Part shown: positions 32,014-37,705 of the stretch, in pieces
Position numbering within the stretch: position 1 is the stretch's first letter
Layout of the letters: every line of letters begins with the position of its first letter
Assembly (NCBI GenBank): GCA_020847545.1
Contig: JADLBV010000049.1
Coordinates: forward strand, 1 to 37,705
Origin: Phycisphaerales bacterium
GTDB taxonomy: Bacteria; Planctomycetota; Phycisphaerae; Tepidisphaerales; Tepidisphaeraceae
Reading direction: 5' to 3'
DNA length: 37,705 nucleotides
Notes under the pieces: generated by a model
What the model was told of the DNA's origin: nothing
Database searches by the model: none
Seen by the model: the letters and a program-made list of their open reading frames with translations, nothing else
Translations under genes and position numbers: made by a program

Positions 32014-33099
32014 ATGAACCACAGAGAACGCGTCTTAACCGCCCTCAATCACGAAACTCCTGACCGGTGCCCGATGCAAATCAGCTTCACGCCCGAATTT
32101 GCCACGCGGCTGCGCGCGGACATGCGGATGGCCGGCAAGACCGGGCACAACCCGCACGGCGGCGGCAACACCTACGAACTCGAACGTGCCTTGGACGAAG
32201 ACCTCTTGCTCACAAGCGTCGGCTGGGCCAATTGTTATTACCATTCGAAAGAACCGTATACCGATGAATGGGGCGTTGGTTGGAGTTCCGCCGAGTACTC
32301 CACGCCGTTCGGTAAAGGTTTCTACACCGAGATCACCGACCACCCGCTCGCCGCCGACAACGCCCTCTCCTCCTACCGGCCACCCGACCCCAACAGGCCC
32401 GAACTCTACGAGGACGCCGCGCACCTGCTCAAGAATTACAAGAAGGACTACTTTATCGTCGGCGTGACGGTGACGACCATCTTCGAGACGGCGTGGGCGC
32501 TGCGCGGATTGGAGACGTTGCTGATGGATTTGGTGACTGATCCCGATTTGGCGAAAGCCATTCTCGAGATCCCCTTCCGGTATCACCTGACAGCGGCAAA
32601 GAAACTTGTACAGATGGGGGTGGATGCGATTTGGGTCGGCGATGACGTCGGCGCACAGAACGCGATGGCAATCTCACCGGAGTTGTGGCGCAGAATCTTC
32701 AAGCCGATGTGGGCTGAATACTTTAGCGAGCTGAAGCATCTCAACCCGCAGTTGAAGATCATGTACCACTCCGACGGTGTGATTGATCCGATCATCCCCG
32801 ACATGATCGAAGTCGGCCTTGATGTGCTCAACCCGATTCAGCCCGCTTGCATGGATCCGGCAACGTTGAAGAAGCAATACGGCGATAAGCTCTGTTTCTG
32901 GGGCTCGATTGACGAGCAGCACACGTTACCGTTCGGCAAACCGGAAGATGTACGCAAAGAAGTCCTCACACGCCTCGAGACGATTGGCAAAGGTGGTGGC
33001 CTCATCATCGGGCCGACCCACCATGTCCAACTCGACACCCCCATGCAAAACTTCTGGGCAATGCACGAAACAATTACCGGAACACCGTACCAGAGATAA
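32014..33099 (+). CDS. Uroporphyrinogen decarboxylase (UroD)-family protein
   Basis: A 361-residue UroD-fold protein. The N-terminus MNHRERVLTALNHETPDRCP matches the family opening and is followed by a TIM barrel with DAIWVGDDVGAQNAMAISPELWRR, KIMYHSDGVIDPIIPDMIEVGLDVLNPIQP and FWGSIDEQHTLPFG. Two such families exist: heme-pathway HemE and the MtaA/CmuA/MtbA-like methyltransferases. This one has the longer DDxG/ISPE pattern of the second group, so it is more likely a methyltransferase or unknown than HemE. It lies 198 bases beyond the previous gene at the end of the glycan locus. Such genes often accompany planctomycete glycan loci, perhaps for demethylation. Confidence 0.85.
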   Translation: MNHRERVLTALNHETPDRCPMQISFTPEFATRLRADMRMAGKTGHNPHGGGNTYELERALDEDLLLTSVGWANCYYHSKEPYTDEWGVGWSSAEYSTPFGKGFYTEITDHPLAADNALSSYRPPDPNRPELYEDAAHLLKNYKKDYFIVGVTVTTIFETAWALRGLETLLMDLVTDPDLAKAILEIPFRYHLTAAKKLVQMGVDAIWVGDDVGAQNAMAISPELWRRIFKPMWAEYFSELKHLNPQLKIMYHSDGVIDPIIPDMIEVGLDVLNPIQPACMDPATLKKQYGDKLCFWGSIDEQHTLPFGKPEDVRKEVLTRLETIGKGGGLIIGPTHHVQLDTPMQNFWAMHETITGTPYQR

Positions 33100-33189
33100 A
33101 AGGATGGGACTTAAAGCCATTGGGGGAATTCAATTAAGAGGCGCAACACCGGGTCTGAGAGTGAACAAGACATCGCGTCCGGGCATCGA

Positions 33190-34095
33190 TCAGGGGGATG
33201 AGGTGGGATCGATGAGCCAATGGAGGTGGCGTTTGAGGCCGTCGAACATGGAGGTGGAGGGGACGGTCAGTCGATCATCGGCCAGGGGTCGAAGGTCGTA
33301 TATGCGGTGACACAGGAAGGGGCGGTCGGCGGGGTTGGAGCGCAGGTGTTCCTGAAGGGGTATCTCCTGAATGGTCAACGGCACGTTCAAGTCATTGGCC
33401 AGCAGTTGATAATAATGGGCGGATTCGATCATTTCGGGACCGGCGGCGGGATAAGTCTTGCGCTCGGCGCGAGAATTTCCGATGGTGGAGAGGGCGAGAT
33501 TGGCCAGATCGTCGGCAAAGATCGGCTGTTGGAGAAAATGGCCGCCGCCGACGAGATGGAGGGGTTCGCGTCGGCGCAGGCGTTCGATCAGTTGATCGTC
33601 GCGGCCGTGCCGGGGAAGACAGCCCAACAGGGAGCCGGGGCCGTAGATGTGGTTGGGGCGAAAGATCGTCCATGAGAGTTTGGGGGATTGATGGAGGAGT
33701 TTTTCGCAGCGGAATTTTTTGCCGCCGTAGGAATCATCGTCAAGTGTGGGTGAATCAACGGGTTGAGGAAATCGGCGTTGATTGGGGTCGAAGACGAAGT
33801 CGGTGGAGATGAAGATGAATCGGCCGCAGCGGCCGGTGAACCATTCGATGTCCTGACGCATCTCATCGGGGTGGTATGCGATGCAATCGATGACCGCATC
33901 CCAAGTGTCGGTGGCGGAGCGCAGCGCCGTGGTGGCGGCGGGAATATCGTGACGGTCGGCGACGATCGGACGGGCGCCGGCCGGCAGGGGCTTGCGGCCG
34001 CGGGTGAGGCAGTCCACCTTCCAGCCGCGGGCCATCGCGTTGCGTGCGATGGTGCCGCTGACAAAACCGCCGCCGCCGATCAATAAAAGGTTCAT
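33190..34095 (-). CDS. NAD-dependent epimerase/dehydratase family protein
   Basis: A 301-residue extended or atypical short-chain dehydrogenase. The cofactor-binding loop is LLLIGGGGFVSGTIAR (3-18, GxxGxxG type). Later come FISTDFVFDPN and the catalytic Y-x3-K in DSYGGKKFRCEKLL, then IFRPNHIYGPGSLLG. It is related to isoflavone-reductase-like and nucleotide-sugar epimerase-like proteins of planctomycetes. The ATG at 34095 starts directly at the Rossmann motif, as expected, and the gene lies 24 bases after the small coupled gene. The convergent UroD gene ends 90 bases away. Substrate unknown. Confidence 0.87.
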   Translation of the reverse strand: MNLLLIGGGGFVSGTIARNAMARGWKVDCLTRGRKPLPAGARPIVADRHDIPAATTALRSATDTWDAVIDCIAYHPDEMRQDIEWFTGRCGRFIFISTDFVFDPNQRRFPQPVDSPTLDDDSYGGKKFRCEKLLHQSPKLSWTIFRPNHIYGPGSLLGCLPRHGRDDQLIERLRRREPLHLVGGGHFLQQPIFADDLANLALSTIGNSRAERKTYPAAGPEMIESAHYYQLLANDLNVPLTIQEIPLQEHLRSNPADRPFLCHRIYDLRPLADDRLTVPSTSMFDGLKRHLHWLIDPTSSP

Positions 34096-34119
34096 GCTTA
34101 AACGATAGCCAACAGGCGG

Positions 34120-34329
34120 CTATTCGCATTTCGGATCAGGGTTGCGTTGTTTGGCCTGTGCGGCGACGTGGTCGTAGACGGTGGCCAGAAACCCCAAAAA
34201 GGGGAATCGATTTTTGGCAAAGGGGGATGGGCCGAGTTTTTCCAGCGCGGCAGGGAGATCGGCCTCCAGTTTCAGCTTTGGAGGAGGTTGCGGGCAGCGC
34301 CACGGATCGTTTTTGGGTTGGTCGGTCAT
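34120..34329 (-). CDS. Small hypothetical protein coupled to the helicase
   Basis: A 69-residue protein rich in Pro and charged residues (DPWRCPQPPPKLKLEADLP...NRFPFLGFLATVYDHV). The ATG overlaps the SNF2 helicase stop in an ATGA arrangement, a strong sign of translational coupling, so the protein is probably made with the helicase. Only one mildly hydrophobic segment (FPFLGFLATVY) is visible. I recognise no family. It might be an accessory factor of the helicase. Confidence 0.6.
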   Translation of the reverse strand: MTDQPKNDPWRCPQPPPKLKLEADLPAALEKLGPSPFAKNRFPFLGFLATVYDHVAAQAKQRNPDPKCE

Positions 34330-37300
34330 GATTCAAAATCCCCCACGGCATCCTGTGACAGCATCAGATAGTTGCGCAATTCATCGGTGGAGAGATTGGT
34401 CAGCCATTCATCGCCGCTGGAGACGATTCGGTCGGCCAACGCCAGTTTGTCACCCAGAAGTTTGTCGATGCGCTCCTCGACCGTCCCGGCGCAGATGAAC
34501 TTGTGGACCTGCACGGTGCGGGTTTGGCCCAGTCGATGGGCGCGGTCGGTCGCCTGCGCCTCGACGGCCGGGTTCCACCAGCGGTCAAAGTGAAAGACAT
34601 GGTTGGCGGCCGTCAGATTCAGCCCCAACCCGCCAGCCCGCAGGGAGAGGATGAAGAGCCGATGGTCGCGGGTCGGCGATTGGAATCGGTCGATCATCGC
34701 CTGACGTTGTCGGGCGGGTGTGCCACCATGCAGAAAGAGGATGGGCGATTTAAGCCGTTGATGCAGGACTTTTTCGAGCAGATGGCCCATCTGGCGGTAT
34801 TGGGTGAAGATCAGTGCCGCATCCCCCTCCTCGATGACTTCTTCGAGCATCTCAACCAGTCGTTCAACCTTGCCGGACCGGCCGGCCAGGGCGGTGGCGG
34901 AGGGGATGGGGTGATTATCACCCTCTTCCGGTGCGGGGTTGGTTTCAATCAGTGCGGGGTGGTCGCAGACCTGTTTAAGGCGGGTCAGGGCGGCCAGGAT
35001 CAATCCGCGTCGGCGAATGCCGGCGGCCGAGTCGATCCGGTCGAGCATTTGCGAGGTGATCTGCTGATAAAGGGCGGCCTGTTCACCTGTCAGGTTGCAG
35101 AAGACCTTCATCTCCATCTTGTCGGGCAGTTCACCCGCGATGCGCGGATCGGTTTTGGTGCGCCGAAGGATGAATGGGCGGATCAGTCGGCGCAATTTGT
35201 CAGCGCGGGCCGAATCGGACAGACGTTCGATGGGGATGGCAAACCGCTCGCGAAATTCGGCGGCGGATCCCAGAAATGTCGGGTTGAGCAGGTCCATGAT
35301 CGACCACAATTCAGAGAGATGGTTTTCGATGGGCGTGCCGGTCAGGGCCACGCGAAGGGTGGCATTTAAGGCGCGAATCGCCACCGATGAGGCGGCCGAT
35401 GGGTTTTTGATCTTCTGCGCCTCATCCAGCGCCAGCCGATGCCAGGGGACGGCCGAGAGTTCGGCCTGATCGCGGTGAGCCAATGCGTAACTGGTCAGGA
35501 TCACATCGTGCTGTTTGGCCGCATCGGCAAAGGATTCTCCGCTGAGCCGGCCCGGCCCATGATGAACCAGCACACGCAAACTGGGGGCGAATCGCTCAAG
35601 CTCCCGCTGCCAGTTGCCCACGACGCTGGTGGGGGCGAACAGGAGTGTCGGCCCGGTGGTGTTGCCGTTGGTGGCGGCCGAGCGTTCGTGCAACAGCAGG
35701 GCGATCAACTGGATCGTCTTGCCCAACCCCATGTCATCCGCCAGACAGGCGCCAATGCCCAACTGGTCAAGAAAAGCCAGCCACTGCAACCCGCGAAGTT
35801 GATACGGCCGCAAGGTTCCGCCAAAGGATGTTGGTTGCTCCATTTGTGCAACCGTGACCGAAGGGGTTTGTTCAAGAAAATCGGCCAACCAACCCGTGCC
35901 CCGCACGCCCACAACGGGCAATCCCGCCTCGGATCGACTGGCCCCCCACGCGGTGCGCAGGGCCTGAGCCAGGGTCATTTTTCCGGTGGAATGGGCGCGG
36001 AGATATTCCATCGCCGCCTCGGCCGCCTGTGGGTCGATCTCCAGCCATTTGTTGCCCAGCCGCACCAACGGTTGTTGCTGTTCAACCAGCCGGGAAAAGT
36101 CATGGATCGACAAATTGAGATCGCCGACCGCCACCTGCCAGTCAAAATGCAACAACGCTCCCAGCCCCATCCGTCCGGATGAAAAATCGATCGGTTTGTT
36201 TCCATTGCCGCCGACCGATGGAGGGGCATCCTGTTCATCGAGGTCACTGGGTCGAATATTCAGGAACAATCCCAATTCACCTTCGCCATTGCCCGCCCAG
36301 GTGGGTAAAAAGCATCGGATTTCCAGTTCCCGCAACGAGGCCGACCAGCGCCTGATGAACAGATGAGCCTCGGTGACGGACAAGTCCAGCCCGGCCGGCG
36401 AGGGTTGGCCTTCCAGCCGTTCCAGCGGCGGGCAGATTGCGGCCGCACGGGAGAGTTCACTTGATAATTGTGCGCGGTGGTGGGCAACGGTTCGTCCCAG
36501 CAACGGTGGCTGATCGAACAAATCGGCCGCCTCGACCACCTGGCTTTGATCTTCCGGCGATTGCAATGAAAAGCTCAACCGCCATGGGGATGTCGGCTGT
36601 TCATTCTGGGGATCGATGTCCGGCTCAAGCAGTGTGATGCAAAGCTGCCAGGGGATGCGCTGGCGATGTTCATCCAATCGGCCGGTCCAGTTGCGAACCT
36701 GTTCGAGGAGGATGGCCTGGTCGGCCGATTCGCCCAGTACCCGGCTGTCCGATCCCAGAAGGGCGGATAGCCACCGCACCTCCATGGGGGTGGAAAATTG
36801 CCCGGCCAGTTCGTGCGGCCGGTTAAAAAACTCATCAACCGACACCGCACGGCGAATCCACTGGTCTATGGCATGATTGAGAAATGATTCAACCCGCGCC
36901 AGCGGCTCGATCTCCCGCATCGGTTCGTTGTGGCGATGAACCATTCGACAGGCATCGGGCATCGCGGCCGCGTATCGGGGCAATAATTCCGTCAATTGAA
37001 CGCCCGGCGCGGGATGCCATGCACCCGCCAATTCCCCCTGCGGCCTCTCCTCCAGATCAGGGAAAAATCGTCGGCAGACCAGCATTTGCATCACCAAGCG
37101 GGCCAGTTGGCCCCAGTATCGCACCGATTGCCCGATTTGAACCGCAGGACCGCCATTTTGATCTCCCCCTTCAAAGAGCGAGCCTTCTTCCTGTTCATCG
37201 CCCGCCAGCGACAGGAGCGCTTCCATCCCCTCGGCCGCACCCCATGTGAGGGTTGGGATTTCCTGTTCCGGCCCGATGAGAATCCGCCCGATCCGACCGG

Positions 37301-37466
37301 CCGAGAGCAACAAAGGCTCGATTGGAGGAATGGCCGAAGAATGTCCGTTGCCCGCCAGCAGTTCGCGCAACTTCTCGGCCGGCATCGGCGCTGTGCCATC
37401 CGATTCCCCGGGGGCGCACAAATGCACCTCCTGCCCATCCCATAACGCCTGCACCGTTGGCTTCAT
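34326..37466 (-). CDS. SNF2/HepA-family DNA translocase (helicase)
   Basis: A 1046-residue SNF2-type ATPase. The N-terminal half (about 1-530) is a long, poorly recognisable region typical of bacterial SNF2 proteins, opening with ALWDGQEVHLCAPG. The motor domain begins with LRPYQLRGLQWL (Q-motif-like), Walker A ADDMGLGKT near residue 577, the DEAQ-type Walker B in ALDEAQKIKNP near 684, LTGTPIENHLSELWSI, then the second lobe with FTQYRQMG, FLHGGTPARQR, LRAGGLGLNLTAANHVFHFDRWWNPA and DRAHRLGQTR. It translocates on double-stranded DNA to remodel protein-DNA complexes. The ATG at 37466 is chosen; a longer frame to 37574 adds an unlike, Cys/Arg-rich leader without a ribosome site. Confidence 0.93.
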   Translation of the reverse strand: MKPTVQALWDGQEVHLCAPGESDGTAPMPAEKLRELLAGNGHSSAIPPIEPLLLSAGRIGRILIGPEQEIPTLTWGAAEGMEALLSLAGDEQEEGSLFEGGDQNGGPAVQIGQSVRYWGQLARLVMQMLVCRRFFPDLEERPQGELAGAWHPAPGVQLTELLPRYAAAMPDACRMVHRHNEPMREIEPLARVESFLNHAIDQWIRRAVSVDEFFNRPHELAGQFSTPMEVRWLSALLGSDSRVLGESADQAILLEQVRNWTGRLDEHRQRIPWQLCITLLEPDIDPQNEQPTSPWRLSFSLQSPEDQSQVVEAADLFDQPPLLGRTVAHHRAQLSSELSRAAAICPPLERLEGQPSPAGLDLSVTEAHLFIRRWSASLRELEIRCFLPTWAGNGEGELGLFLNIRPSDLDEQDAPPSVGGNGNKPIDFSSGRMGLGALLHFDWQVAVGDLNLSIHDFSRLVEQQQPLVRLGNKWLEIDPQAAEAAMEYLRAHSTGKMTLAQALRTAWGASRSEAGLPVVGVRGTGWLADFLEQTPSVTVAQMEQPTSFGGTLRPYQLRGLQWLAFLDQLGIGACLADDMGLGKTIQLIALLLHERSAATNGNTTGPTLLFAPTSVVGNWQRELERFAPSLRVLVHHGPGRLSGESFADAAKQHDVILTSYALAHRDQAELSAVPWHRLALDEAQKIKNPSAASSVAIRALNATLRVALTGTPIENHLSELWSIMDLLNPTFLGSAAEFRERFAIPIERLSDSARADKLRRLIRPFILRRTKTDPRIAGELPDKMEMKVFCNLTGEQAALYQQITSQMLDRIDSAAGIRRRGLILAALTRLKQVCDHPALIETNPAPEEGDNHPIPSATALAGRSGKVERLVEMLEEVIEEGDAALIFTQYRQMGHLLEKVLHQRLKSPILFLHGGTPARQRQAMIDRFQSPTRDHRLFILSLRAGGLGLNLTAANHVFHFDRWWNPAVEAQATDRAHRLGQTRTVQVHKFICAGTVEERIDKLLGDKLALADRIVSSGDEWLTNLSTDELRNYLMLSQDAVGDFES

Positions 37467-37603
37467 CGACAATTCAATTCCACATGAGACATTCCGGGCC
37501 GGTCCCGGGTCGAAACGAGCCAGTCTATCGCATTTTCGATGATAAAAAAGGCCTTGATCATGAAATGTGGTCATCAGAACAGGGCAAACGCATTTATATT
37601 TCC

Positions 37604-37705
37604 CCCTCCCCCGGTATTTCCGGGGGAGGGTTGGGGAGGGGGCCGTATCGCCGAATTCGAGGAAAAACCCCCACCCTAACCCTCCCCCGGAGTACCGGGG
37701 GAGGG
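37604..37705. repeat. Paired REP-like hairpins at the window edge
   Basis: Two copies of an 11-base stem, CCCTCCCCCGG pairing with CCGGGGGAGGG, at 37604-37630 (loop TATTT) and 37680-37705 (loop AGTA). The material between them is itself nearly an inverted repeat (GGGAGGGTTGGGGAGG and CCCCCACCCTAACCCTCC), so the whole block can fold into a larger cruciform. It lies upstream of the SNF2 gene. It looks like a dispersed REP element and probably continues past the window end. Confidence 0.75.

Overview
This window most likely comes from a planctomycete, probably of the Phycisphaerae type. I infer this from PEP-CTERM tails (VPEPASIALLGLG...RRRR), pseudopilin-like proteins with a prepilin N-terminus and a C-terminal H-x9-DG-like block, many GH-A-type glycan enzymes, and GC-rich DNA full of CGGCCG/GCCGGC words. 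No rRNA or taxonomic marker gene is present apart from enolase, so the assignment is an inference. No phage, insertion sequence or CRISPR array was seen.

Layout. (1) 1-2130: a defence/repair group on the + strand, with an MvaI/BcnI-like restriction endonuclease, an unknown protein and a Vsr mismatch endonuclease. (2) 2131-2861: a gene-free repeat island holding an 88-base inverted repeat, C-rich tracts, ten 21-base tandem repeats and an A/T-rich simple stretch. (3) 2862-7229: hopanoid genes. Squalene-hopene cyclase is followed by a divergent kinase on the - strand, and an HpnO-like aminotransferase is transcribed divergently from them. (4) 7274-12699: an antitoxin-like small protein, enolase, a two-TM protein, an epimerase-like protein with a DapA-family aldolase/lyase, a YkgJ-type cysteine-cluster protein, a small lipoprotein and a clear terminator. 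(5) 12815-15790: a small conserved-looking protein, a DUF4190-like membrane protein, a SpoIIE/RsbU phosphatase, a DUF192 protein, a TM protein and tRNA-Leu(CAA).

(6) 15868-33099 is the most interesting part: a two-armed carbohydrate locus. The left arm (- strand) reads GntR/FadR regulator, DegT-type aminotransferase (broken by a -1 frameshift at a C6 run), GH98-like protein. A promoter and a perfect 27-base palindrome sit in front of the regulator. The right arm (+ strand) reads PEP-CTERM protein, PEP-CTERM glycoside hydrolase, LacI regulator, 1022-aa LamG plus GH-A enzyme, pseudopilin, N-terminally truncated pseudopilin paralogue, 736-aa toroid-like protein, GHL10-like TIM barrel, a decayed 3' end of a second GH98-like gene, and a UroD-family protein. 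Tight spacing and several one-base stop/start overlaps suggest one or two long transcripts. I read it as a locus for sensing, cutting and using one complex polysaccharide. The substrate cannot be told from sequence alone.

(7) 33190-37466 (- strand): an SNF2/HepA-type helicase, translationally coupled to a 69-aa protein, then an NAD-dependent epimerase-like protein. The window ends in REP-like CCCTCCCCCGG hairpins.

Functions rest on motifs read by eye. No database search was possible.
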